From Chlorophyllum brunneum (lineage: Eukaryota; Basidiomycota; Agaricomycetes; Agaricales; Agaricaceae), in the NCBI GenBank assembly GCA_963576785.1, contig OY756140.1, positions 3,906,001-3,970,000 of the forward strand: a stretch of 64,000 nt of DNA, given 5' to 3'. A program made the position numbers and the translations under genes. The notes beneath the pieces were generated by a model that was not told the DNA's origin, ran no database searches, and was given only the letters and a program-made list of their open reading frames with translations. This document shows positions 26,394 through 37,523 of this stretch, one piece after another. How positions within the stretch are numbered: position 1 is the stretch's first letter; every line of letters starts with the position of its first letter.

Positions 26394-27324
26394 ACCCCCC
26401 TTGACGAGGTACCGGTATCAATTGGGGATAGAAACCTTTTTGATGCAAGTTCGAATTGCTGTTATAATGACTCAATCCAAAGTTGGGACTGCGTAGCTTC
26501 TATGTGGAAACCCATGTTAACAGCATTTTTGTTGTAACAATAGAAATCTTACAGATTGGGTTGCGATGCGTGATGGGACATACTAGAGCGCAGCGCCCGC
26601 CTTGGGAATCCTAAGAGGTGACAACGGTCGAGATTTGACTGGGAATGTGTGTGGCGAAGGCGATGTAGTGAATTTGTCGACGGAGAGGACACGTGTCTGT
26701 GGAGATGACGATACGTGAGTGTTTGAACCCTTCGATCAGTGGTATCATCAGGGGTCCATATGTGGGGAAGCCGAGATTTATATTGGAAGAGAGACATAGC
26801 CTCTTTTACAACTGCTGTGTAGTTGGAATATAGTTGTTTTCTCAGGATGACCATCACCGTGTAGGATGTACCTTACGTGGTGGGTGGTATGATTGGAGTG
26901 TCCACATCAGAGGGCTGAGGAGCCGGAGTGCCATAACTCCGGCTATATATACTGAAGGAAGGTCAGCGACGAGTGATAGAGACTGAGATATCGGGGTCCA
27001 CCGCAAGGATAAAATATTTTTGCCAAGCTTTGGCCTATTGCGTGAGATGGAAGGTCGGATAAACGCGAGTCCGGCTCTCCTATCAACATTGCTGGCATCG
27101 TTTCAGCACATCTGGCCCAGCACATACCGGAAATGGGAGTATGGCTCACATGCAGAGCTGGCGTATGGGTCCTGTATATATACAGCGCGTCGTAGCCACC
27201 TCGACCTGCCCTGGCTGTCCGGATCTTCACACTGCTTATTATCTGTCTCGCCCGGATCTTACACCTCAGCCCTTACGTACCCACTCTCATATAAACTCCT
27301 CTGCTCAACTTGTCCATTGCGACT
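26394..27324. other. Divergent intergenic region between AAA ATPase and P450
   Basis: About 1 kb with promoters for both neighbours. A GTATATATAC box lies near 27173, roughly 150 nt before the P450 ATG. The frame at 26549-26857 (minus) has no recognisable features. Confidence 0.4.
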
Positions 27325-29709
27325 ATGGCCAACTCTGTTGCACAAGTTCTCGCACAACCACAGTCCATTGCTGTTGTCCTGCTCTCGGCGACTCTCTTGG
27401 GTGTCATTCATAGACGACTTTCACAGTCCAATAGTCTCCCTCTTCCACCTGGACCACCAGCAGAATCTTGGGTCTTTGGCAATTCCATTCCGAAAATTTT
27501 GTATGTCGACGGGTTGTGCTCGAAGCATTCGTTAACCATCTCCTAGTGCCTACCGCAAATTTGAAGAATGGACCAAGGAGTACGGTCCGGTGTTTACCCT
27601 GAGACAAGGTTTCAATACCGTCGTCGTCGTTGGTCGGATTCAAGCTGCGATAGACATCATGGAAAAAGAGGGTGCATCAACAGTAGATCGTCCTACCAGT
27701 ATCTCCGTTGGAGAAACGCTATCAGGAGGAATGAGAGTATTGCTGACACCAGCGGGAGAGAGGTTCAAGAAGATGCGTCGGTGAGTTATCCCTGTTGTTT
27801 CGCCCAGGGGTGGCACTTTCCCGTTCCACACACCTATCCCACGGAACTTGTAACAACCACATGCGCAGTATCGTTCTGCTCTTGCCTCATCTCACGAATG
27901 ATCTACCCGGGCCTTTGTACACTCGTGGATTGCATTCCTCTTTCAACCATGCTTTTGATCCTTGGCGTCCATCCCCAATAAACTTCTTTCCGCCTCCATC
28001 GCTTCTGCTTTGTCATACACTCAAGTACTAACGAATGCTTTTCTATCTAAACAGTGCTTTACACGCTCATCTTCAACCAAAGAGCATCAGTGCATACTCG
28101 CCCACTTTGATGAACAGTGCCCGTCAACACATTTTAGATATCCTTGACGAACCTTCCAGGCACCAAGACCATGCAAAACGGTACGTCGTTCTTCTTCCCA
28201 TCACTTTTATATATAATAACCCAATTGGCTCTCTTTCACATCTCCATATATCCCTTATTGATAACCAATCTCTACTCCATTCAATCGCATGAAACACACA
28301 CACGCTCTCACTTTAACTTTCACTTTATCGAACACACATACGAGTGTAGATATGCGGCAGCGGTAGTGATGGCATTAGCATATGGTAAAATCCCAAAATC
28401 ATATCTCGATCCCGTCGTCCTCGCCGTCAATCGTTGTCTCACCCGACTCGGAAACAATCTTCGACCGGGGATTTGGAGAGTTGATGATTGGCCTATTCTT
28501 CGGTAAGCATTATTAGCTTCCCTGGTTTACCCAACCTCACTTGTGGATTAGATACGTCCCGGGTTATTTGAAAGAATTGCAAGATGGGCATAAAGAAGAA
28601 CTCGAGTTGTTTAAAGGACAATTAAACGAAGTTCGCGAAAAGATGGTCCGTAATCCAAAATCTCCAAAAAACCATTTTACTCATATTTTTGATAGAAGCG
28701 CGGTGAAGAGATCCCTCAATCATTTGGGAAATACCTTATAGAGAGACAAAAAGAACTGGAACTCTCAGATGAAGAAGCGTCGTATCTCGCGGGAAGTATG
28801 TTTGGTGCTGGTTCGGATACGACTGCTTCGGCTATTAGTGTTGGTGTGATGGCTTCGGCTTGTTTCCCCGAAGCTGCGGAAAGAGTTAGAAAGGAGTTGG
28901 ATTTGGTTGTTGGGAAAGAACGACGTGAGTTTATTCTTATTTATTTTACGCGTTTTAGTTGAGTGATGGGACAATAGCGCCGCAAATAAATGATCAAGAG
29001 AATTTACCTCAGACTATGGCTTTTGTTTTGGAATTGTTTAGATGGAGACCTGTTACATCGGGTGGTACGTCCTTTATCCTTCTCTATCCATCTAAAAATA
29101 ATGTGTGATTCAGGTTTTGCGCATAAAGCTACAAAGGATATCATCTGGGTACGTCAGCCCAAGGTTGACCAATAACACCCAATCTCACTTTGTGTTAAAA
29201 AAAAAAGAAAAATTATTGTATCCCAGCTGGCGCCAGCGTCATTGGAAATATCTGGTAAGTTGTAAAATATTTATTCACATCGCCTAACTGATTGTACCAC
29301 ACAAGGTCTGTCGGTCGCGATCCACAATATTTCCCTGATCCAGAGAATTTCAATCCTGAACGATGGTTAAACTCAGAGGGAAGAATTAAAGAAGATTTGA
29401 AAGGTTATACATTTGGGTTTGGAAGGAGAGTGTGTCCTGGTCAACATATGGCTACCGCGTACGTCCTTTCTTTTCTCAGTATATCGTATATTGTATTGAC
29501 GTTATTGTTTGTACAGGTCGGTGTTTTTGAACACGGCGCTTATTAATTGGGCATTTACGGTTCATGAAGACCCTAATCATCCGATTGATAATCTTGCGTT
29601 TACGGAATCGGCGAATGCGCATCCGGAGCCTTTTAGTGTGATTTTTGAACCGAGGGCTGCGAAGAGTTTTGAGGGGGTTAGAGAGTTGTTTGAGGATTAT
29701 GGGCAGTAG
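27325..29709 (+). CDS. Cytochrome P450 monooxygenase
   Basis: Membrane-bound class II fungal P450, start ATG 27325. Residues 14-30 form a membrane anchor, followed by the Pro hinge LPLPPGPP. Seen in order: WTKEYGPVFTLRQG, the heme-pocket stretch before PAGERFKKMRR, MFGAGSDTTASAIS (I-helix AGxxT oxygen-binding region), ELFRWRP (ExxR of helix K), FNPERW (PERF region) and FGFGRRVCPGQHMA, the heme loop with the Cys ligand. About ten introns of 45-180 nt interrupt it (for example 27501-27546 and 28636-28691). All frames join. The architecture resembles the O-methylsterigmatocystin oxidoreductase-like group that is large in agarics. Substrate unknown; a NADPH-P450 reductase elsewhere would supply electrons. 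Confidence 0.94.
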
Positions 29710-30059
29710 AAGCGAGGAGTTGCGTCGCGTGATATGTCCATTAAATAGTCTACGCTCAATGTACTTGTGATTTTGGTCAAAATTGCTATGAGTTTCGGAC
29801 GAAATGCGAAGCTGGTCCATTTCGTCTTAGAATACCGATATTAGCTAAAAACGACACATTAAACATGCAATTACAACAAAGAATGAAACCCTACCTGGTC
29901 GACGTTCCCAGTTTTTAGTAGACCCAGCTTTCTTATATGCGAGTGAGCGATTCAGGAATTTGTTGATTTTTGAAGAAGGGATAGCGGTGTTGGGAGGGAT
30001 GGGTCTTTTACTTGAAGTTGTTATCGTTCGAATTGCTTTCGAGCTATGTACGAGTTAGT
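29710..30059. other. Intergenic spacer, no gene seen
   Basis: Convergent 3' flanks of the P450 and the lysine-rich gene. Nothing else recognised. Confidence 0.5.
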
Positions 30060-30608
30060 TTAAGGCTGGAGAGTGGGAGAGGTAAGAGGGGCGAACCCGA
30101 TGATTATGTCTTTGGGTGTAGTTTTATTATTACGGTTCTTTTTGGCCCTGGTTTTGGGGGTTTTTGGTTTTGGCGGTGGTGGTGGTTTGGAGGATTGGGA
30201 AAAGGCGAGTTTGAATAGTTCGTCGGGGAGGTAGTTTGTGGGTTGTGGGATTTGTTGTTGTTGGGAGGAGAAGGAAGAGTTCATGCTTGCATCGTCGGAA
30301 TTGGATTGTTCTTCTTCGGCGTTGGTGGATTCGGGTTTGGAATGTAATTTTCGTCTGTCCCCCTCCTCATCCGCAGTTAAATAATCCACACTTTGCTTTT
30401 CCTTTTCCTTCTTTTTAAAAGCACCTTCTTTCAACATCTTATCTCTTTCTCGATTCTTCAACCTTGTTTGTCGTTTTATATCTTCTTCGGCTTTGCGCTT
30501 GAGAGCATTTTGGTGTTGGATGGATTTTTGGGAGTGGGATAGGGAGTATGTTTCGGGTGCTTCTGAGTCGGAAGAGGAAGAGGGAGAGGTTGGGCGGAGT
30601 GGAGGCAT
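30060..30608 (-). CDS. Lys/Glu-rich protein, possibly Bud21/Utp16-like U3 snoRNP factor
   Basis: Intronless frame of 182 aa from ATG 30608. It has a Ser-rich acidic start, a long charged helix (about residues 28-75, with ALKRKAEEDIKRQ and RLKNRERDKMLKEG), an acidic-Ser segment, the short motif YLPDELFKLAF and a basic C-terminus (KTRAKKNRNNK). A charged helix plus an LPDELF motif is what small yeast Bud21/Utp16-type ribosome-biogenesis proteins show; those act in the nucleolus with U3 snoRNA. The match is by motif only, so the name is tentative. Confidence 0.55.
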   Translation of the reverse strand: MPPLRPTSPSSSSDSEAPETYSLSHSQKSIQHQNALKRKAEEDIKRQTRLKNRERDKMLKEGAFKKKEKEKQSVDYLTADEEGDRRKLHSKPESTNAEEEQSNSDDASMNSSFSSQQQQIPQPTNYLPDELFKLAFSQSSKPPPPPKPKTPKTRAKKNRNNKTTPKDIIIGFAPLTSPTLQP

Positions 30609-32612
30609 TTTTTTTGGGTTGAAGAGGATGTGATGGAGGTTTGGCGTTGGTGTGTCGAGTCACGTTACTTCATTGTCATCATTGTTATACAGGACCGCGA
30701 CGGCCCGGCTCTATGGGCCGCCAACTCCAGCTCAAAGTAAGTATGCAATTTATTTACTGCGGCTGGGCCGCTTGGGTCTGTGCCTTGCAAAGAATTTGTA
30801 TTACTGATTGAAAGTAGATTTGTAGACTTGTTGCAGCGGACCGCATGAACCGTCCTTAGATCTATTGTGGTCGTCATCAAAGTAAACTGCCAAGAGCTGC
30901 GGCGCCTCTTTGTTGAAAGGACAGGGACAGACTGTGATATAGAGGTTATCATTATTGTTAGAATGTTCCGCCCTCTGACTGCTGCGTATGTTGCTGCGGG
31001 CCGTTCCCTCTAATAAACTCCGCATGCACCTCCGACTTCGTGTTTTGTAGATACACCACCAGTGCCTCCGTGCCTGAGGGGCCTGGACCGCGCCTTCGAG
31101 CACTTGGTATAGATGAAGAGTTCGTTATCACCATCAGTCATGTGAACGACAAACAAACACGTCGCCTCTATGAATTTTGATTGTCGCCGCTTGAACTACT
31201 ACAGACAATGTATCAAAACTTGTAGCCACCGCCTACTATCGTGTCTCCCGATGTCTTTTTCTAAATAATTGTCCAAAACCTCCGCCAATTTCGGGACATT
31301 CGATCCCTTTATAAATACATGGATTTAGTCTCAATGTTCGTTGAGGCAGTCTTGAATGTTCGGCCTTTGAAACTCGAACCCAGCCAGATGGTTTTCCTCT
31401 CCTACCGGAGACCTGACATTTTCCGAGGCACGTGAGATGTCTAGCAGAGGGAGATGAAAATCAAATGATGATGATAACTACCGCAACATAGCATTTCCAC
31501 ATCAATCTGCCGACTGCGCAGACTATTCCTATAAGCTCTTCACGCTATTAAATGTCCGTATCAGCAGGAGTGAGCTAGAGTGTCAAGACAATGAAAATGA
31601 AAGGGGAAAGGCATCGGTGAAATGGAGAGGTCGCTGGTGGGGGCAGTGAGATCGAGGCCACTTGTCATATATGACACTTGATTGACGCTCAATTGTGTTC
31701 GGGTTATGGAGCTCGTAGAACGTGCTACGTATTTTTTTTTAGATCAGCAAGCTGGTGCTACGTCAAGTTGTGGAAACATTGCAGTATACACGACCACATG
31801 TGATATCAATATGACCAGTCTCGCCGGCCCGGTAGATAACGAGGTAAATGGAACAATATGTGGGTGTATCAGCGAGAGGAGGGGAGGGGGACACGGACGG
31901 CCGATGACTGACAGACCTTTACATTACTACGCGACGTCTATACGTGGGGGAGACAACTTTAATGTGATTTTCAAAAACCTGGGGACTCTACCCACTTGAA
32001 TCGTACCGGCTTTTCTGCAACCCCAACACACATCATCATCATATCCAACCAAGAAACCGAATTCTGGAATTCGTGGGTACTCTTACCTGCCGTTAAACAG
32101 ATTCAGACTTATTCATTGCTATTTTTATCATGGTTCTAAATATAACACAACCGTTTGAAAGGGGGAGAATCTCGACCGCTCTTGCACCAAGGAGGAAAAG
32201 AGGACGTAGATGCTTCTGTATGGTCTATTTCTGGGTACGAGATTACTTGAAAGAGGATCTTCAGTACCTCCAAAAGCACCGGAATGCTCAGCGTGCGTTT
32301 CATGTGAGTTGTTGTTGACGTGTAAAATGACTGCCAATTAAACAAGTTGTTAGTCTCGATCCTGATAGACCTTCTCCCCCCCTCTCCGCTAACTGCATCG
32401 TAACTCAGTCCCGGCGTTGTATTTGCTCCGATGTGTCACTGCAATGCATCCAGAAATGTCAATCCTCATCCCGGAGTCGAAACTTGAATCATTGTTTTCC
32501 TCCGTACACAACGATTCATGCCCGGGTTTGTGTACTGCGGCGGGAATATGGGAGGATGCTATCTTTGTTTTTCATTGTTAGGTTCCAGAAGGAAACGAGT
32601 AATTTCATGGCT
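30609..32612. other. Long intergenic stretch, no supported gene
   Basis: Short frames at 30665-31103 (minus), 31682-31999 (plus) and 32128-32345 lack motifs and convincing ATG or splice context. No tRNA or repeat was recognised. Confidence 0.4.
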
Positions 32613-32732
32613 GATAGGCGTTGTGTTCTATCACCTATCAACTCATTTCGTTTGGTTTCCCATCCTCCCCGATACTAGCTACAACTGCTCTGCGTCCTCA
32701 AAAATATAAGCTCAGATAATTAATATCAGATA
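32613..32732. promoter_or_regulatory. Cluster of GATA motifs upstream of nitrate reductase
   Basis: GATA cores (either strand) occur at 32613, 32629, 32636, 32671, 32715, 32724 and 32729, within 120 nt and about 0.5-0.6 kb before the nitrate reductase ATG. Fungal nitrate genes are activated through GATA factors of the AreA/NIT2 type under nitrogen limitation. The role here is inferred; single GATA cores are common by chance. Confidence 0.4.
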
Positions 32733-32975
32733 TAGTCGGATTTGAGCAATGTGCGTGAATTTTTTTTTGTCATCTCCGGTCGATCATGTGGTATGAATAA
32801 TTTATTAACTACTTTCGCTCTTAGGAGACCCACATTCGGGTTAGAGGTGCCAATTCCAATGAGATCACGGCATTTGTGGCGGCTTGTGTGTGTTTGGGCA
32901 GGACCTTCGTCGATTAGGGTGGGTTGGGGCGAGCCTCGTTGCGACCGGAGTGGGGGCATAGCATAGAGTAGTCCA

Positions 32976-32983
32976 TATATATA
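32976..32983 (+). promoter_or_regulatory. TATA-like box of nitrate reductase
   Basis: TATATATA, 235 nt before the ATG at 33218. The distance leaves room for a leader that may carry an intron. Confidence 0.35.
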
Positions 32984-33217
32984 GGGGTCCGGGTCGCCGT
33001 CTTGTACCTAGTGTCCGATTCAAACAAAGTAAGTCGTATCTGAGCTACATGAAGTGGTGTTTGGCTAACAGGGGCGAAAAAGAAACTCCCTAAATCACCC
33101 TCTCTCTTGTCCTTTCCGCTCGAAGCTCTTTGTGTTGTTAAACACGATGGTTTACAAGTTGCGAGACATTGGTCAGTAGCAATTCGTTGTCCTCGCACGA
33201 CCTGGTAACTGACGGTC

Positions 33218-36200
33218 ATGCTCCCGCCTAAAGTTAACATGCCCGTAGATGTTGCCCACGTTTCATGGTCGTTAGATGGCCTCATGACGCCCTCGGAAGG
33301 ATCTATCACTCCTCCATCATCCATCGAGTCCCCTATGGAGAAGCGAGCTGGCCTTCCCGGAGAGAATGGGATCCACTTGCCTACTCCATTCTTCCCTCCC
33401 TCCCTTGCCCAGAAAGACCCATCCTACGAAGAAAAATGGGCTATTCCTCGTAGCATCCCTTCAGATTTCCCTGAGGTTCCAAAGGAGATAGCATGCCAGG
33501 AAATTGCCCCCCAAGACGCGTATGTCTTCTAGTCGATTCTCAGAACGATCTGCTTGATACGATAATGTTTTACAGTGGAACTCCCGATGACTGGATCCCT
33601 CGCGATCCAAGGATGATCCGCCTTACGGGCAAACACCCGTTCAATTCGGAAACTAGGCTTCGGGATCTGTACGCACAGGGGTTCTTGACTCCAAGCAACT
33701 TGTTCTTTGTCCGTAATCATGGTGCTGTACCGAAAATAGATCAGAGGATGGCAGACGAATGGAAATTGCAGATTCACGGGTAAGTGCATTCGTTTGTGTA
33801 CTTCGTGACTATAATCTGAATTTTTGGATAGATTGTGTTCTCGTCCCGTAACGTTTAGCTTGGACGATCTTCGAGCGAAGTTCAGAGTTGTCACCGTCCC
33901 GATTACGCTTGTGTGTGCCGGCAATCGACGAAAAGAGCAAAATGTTGTCCAGAAATCCCTGGGGTTCTCCTGGGGTCCGGCTGGACTCTCCACGGCCCTC
34001 TTCACTGGTGTTTATCTGAGTGATGTCTTGGAGTATATCCTTCCTGCAAAAGGCGCAAAGCATGTAGTCTTTGAGGGGAGCGACGATCTCCCCCATGGTG
34101 GACCTTACGGTACTAGGTGGGTTTTTCTTCGACCGTCACAGACAGGCGACTGACGCATCTGTCTAGTCAACTCTTGAGCTGGGCTCGCGACAAGCGGAAG
34201 GGAATGATGTTGGCCTGGGCAATGAACGGTCTTCCGTAAGTTGCCCTACATCAGGTCACAATAGGAAGCGTCTAATTTTGCATCACTCAGCCTCGAACCA
34301 GACCACGGTTACCCACTTCGCCTCGTCGTGCCTTCACAGATCGGTGGAAGGTCTGTGAAATGGCTCTCGAGCATCGAATTGTCCGAGAATGAGAGTCAAA
34401 ATCATCTCCATTTCCGTGACAACAAGGTCCTACCTATGCCTGTCACTCCAGACCAGGCCCGAGCCGAGGACCACTGGTGGTATGACCGAAGGCGAGTCGA
34501 TTCATTGAAAAAGATCTAGGGATGCATTTTGACAATTTTCCTCGCTAGGTACATCATCAATGAACTCAACGCGAACAGTGCCATTGCTTGTCCCGACCAC
34601 GGTGAAACTCTGGATACGTCGCCTCGCGCCCCAGAGGACACATATACAGTCAAAGGATACGCGTATACTGGAGGTGGTCGTCGAGTGACCCGTGTTGAGA
34701 TCTCTTCCGACGACGGGGACACGTGGAGCCTCGCAGAAATCTCGTACCCTGAAGATCTCTTCCGAGAGGCAGCTCATTATGACACCGTCTATGGAGACTT
34801 GGACCTAACCGAGTCGGATACCTGCTTCTGCTGGTGCTTCTGGTCGTTCGAAATGCCGATCTCTACGATAAAGACAAGTCGTGCGATCATGGTTCGTTGC
34901 ATGGACGAGTCCTTGGTGCTCCAGCCCAGGGATATGTACGTGAACGCAACTGGAATGATGAACAACTGGTACGCCTCTATGACTGGAAAGGATGATTGAT
35001 TGCTAACTGTTTTTCGCCCAAAAGGTGGTACAGAGTGTGCATCCATCAGCTTGAGGACGGCAAGGTTAGTTTCGAACATCCAGCGCGTAAGTTTCTATTA
35101 TCACCGCGCAAGAACGTGTCCTGATATGCTTGCAGCGGTGGGTACACCGACAGATGGGTGGATGCAGAGGATCAAAGATGCGGGTTTCAACCCACGCAAC
35201 CCGAACTTCTCGGCCAATGATTCCTCGAATTCGAACGCCAACTCCGAGGCACCGACAGTCCAGGAAGTGCAGATGACCAAGCCAGGCATTACTCGCAAGA
35301 TCAGCATCTCAGAATTCAAGTCACCCCAGGCCAAGGAAGATGCTTGGTTTGTCGTTCAGGGACAGGTAAGTAGTCACGAAATAGTACTTACACAATTCTA
35401 ATAAACCACCACAATAGGTTTACAACGGCAGTGGATTCTTTGCTGATCACCCAGGTGGTGCCCAATCGGTAATGATCGTTGCAGGAGAAGATGCCACCGA
35501 AGACTTTCTGGCTATCCACAGTTCCGACGCCAAGAGACGACTAGCTGATTTCCACATCGGTACTCTATCCGGGGTGATGGGGGAGAAGAAGGAAGAGGAA
35601 GTCGAGAGCCAGGGATCAGACAAACCCTTCCTCAATGCCAAGCAATGGAAGAAGGTCGAGCTAGTCAGCATCAGGGACGTATCCCACGACGCGAAAATTT
35701 ACCGATTTGCCCTGGAACACGAAGATCAAGACCTGGGACTGCCTTTCGGTCAGCATGTATATGTGCGCCTACGTAGAAAGGTCGCTGGTAAAGACGGCAC
35801 CCATGTCGCGGAAGGTGAAGTCGTACAAAGGGCTTATACACCACTTTCGGGACGGGATGCAAAGGGCTACATTGACATGCTGATCAAGTAAGCTGTCCCT
35901 TTTACCTTTCTTTTGTGATGTATATAGATACTGACATGGTGGTTAGGATCTATTACCCCACTCCTGCATTCCCCCTTGGCGGGCACATGACCCTTGGGTT
36001 CTCTGAGCTCGTTGTGGGGGATACGATTGAGATGAAGGGTCCTATCGGGCATTTCATCTGGAAGGGCAATGGCATAGCTTCCCTCCAAGGAGAGGAGAAA
36101 CGTGTCAGGGAGGTTGGTCTGATCTGTGGAGGAAGCGGCATCACTCCTATTCTCCAAGTCTTGCGCGCTATCCTGACCGATCCTTCGGACGCCGAAACAA

Positions 36201-36558
36201 AGGTGTGGCTCCTGGATGTCAACCGCAACTTTGAGGATATTTTGTGTCGGGAGGAGCTTGAGCAGTTCGCTGCGGAGCACAAGGGAAGGTTCAGCCTTCA
36301 TTTGAGCTTGACAGGGCAGCCTCTCCCTGAAAACTGGACCTATTCGACGGGACGAATTACGAAGGAGATGCTGGAGGATTACCTCCCGAGCCCTGGAAAT
36401 GACAAATTGGTCTGCCTTTGTGGACCAGGACCAATGGAACAGTCGACTAAAAGTGAGTTGGTCAAACAATTTGATGGTCAACTGTTAACCCGCGTCTTCC
36501 CATAGGCATGCTCAAAGAGTTAGGATGGGATTCGTCGAATAAGATTGTACTTTTCTGA
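33218..36558 (+). CDS. niaD: Assimilatory nitrate reductase [NAD(P)H]
   Basis: Cytosolic enzyme that reduces nitrate to nitrite, about 900 aa, from ATG 33218 to TGA 36558. Domain order is complete: molybdopterin domain (VTVPITLVCAGNRRKEQN with the Mo-ligating Cys; GVYLSDVLEY; PHGGPYGT; RLVVPSQIGGRSVKW), Mo-dimerisation domain (YAYTGGGRRVTRVEIS; NATGMMNNWWYRV), cytochrome b5 domain (DHPGGAQSV with the first heme His; AIHSSDAKRRL with the second), FAD domain (RAYTPLSGRD; FPLGGHMT; GPIGHFIWKG) and NAD(P)H domain (LICGGSGITPILQ; LCGPGPMEQ; ending NKIVLF). About nine short introns are present. The one at 34492-34548 begins with GC (AG|GCGAGT), the only phase-correct choice, joining WWYDRR to YIINELN. 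No nitrate transporter or nitrite reductase lies in the window. Confidence 0.96.
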
Positions 36559-37510
36559 TCGGGTTTGTTGTAATTATAAGTCTGCTCATAGATACCGACC
36601 TGTAGGCATAGGACGTACCACCATTTGTTTCCCCCTTGGACCCTGTAGACTCATCTCATGTATTATCTGCACATATGTACTACCCCCATACTGAATAGAA
36701 CACCAGAGATCACGCCTTTGATGCGCGATAGTTGTTTCTTATGTTATTGTGAACCTGCTTGTGTCAACGCAATGAGCGATATCCATTTTTACATATCTCA
36801 ATGGAGCAGCCCTTGGAACGCCTGGACACCTATATCTCGCTATATTCTCGAGCAAATTAAGCCATTTCAGCACTTGGCTCATAACTACTGATATCATAGT
36901 GCTGGAACCCGTGTTGGCGTACCGTTCTCCATCATCCATGTCATCATACGTCTATGTATGGCACAGAATTTTTATGTTCATCCGACGCTGTCGGAACCGG
37001 AGCAATAACCAACATAACTCTCAGTGAATTTCCTGAGCTTAGACAACCTAGGGATATCCTACGCCAAGCTCTTGGGCCAGGTCTAAGAATGGATGCGTAA
37101 TTGGATCGGTATGTGTTTGCTAACAGCAATGTCCGATTTGTGAGGGAGTTCAGTAGGTTATAGTACGAGTGCGTCTCACCTTCTTATCACTATGCATGAG
37201 CAACGAGGGGCTTGAAGGACAAGGCGAATAGTGTGGCTGACTTGTATACCTACATTGAAAATCTGGCTACTACGCGGAAACCAAAAAATGGGTCATGGGA
37301 CTTAGACTGCGTCCGACAGTGGCTTCAAGTCGCTTAGTGTCATTGTCACAAGATGGTCATTTAAATTTGGTTTGTGGAGGAACCCCCAAGCAAACGCCAT
37401 ACTAGGTTAGCCCACTGCTGAGCGAGAATGGAATAAAAGAACCTTTGTCGTCTCCTGACAATTGGTTTGATTTACCGTCCAAGCCAGAGGGTGGGGCATG
37501 ATGAACTCAA
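36559..37510. other. Intergenic, no gene seen
   Basis: Downstream flank of nitrate reductase up to the LINE insertion site. Short frames carry no motif. Confidence 0.5.
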
Positions 37511-37523
37511 GCGGAGATGGAAG
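37511..37523 (+). repeat. Target-site duplication, left side of LINE copy A
   Basis: GCGGAGATGGAAG, repeated exactly at 40489-40501 after the poly(A) tail of the element. Two further A residues may belong to it. Confidence 0.9.

Noticed and set aside
31360..31400. tRNA-like B-box (GGGTTCGAG on the minus strand)
   Set aside because: No A-box at the right distance and no pairing acceptor stem.
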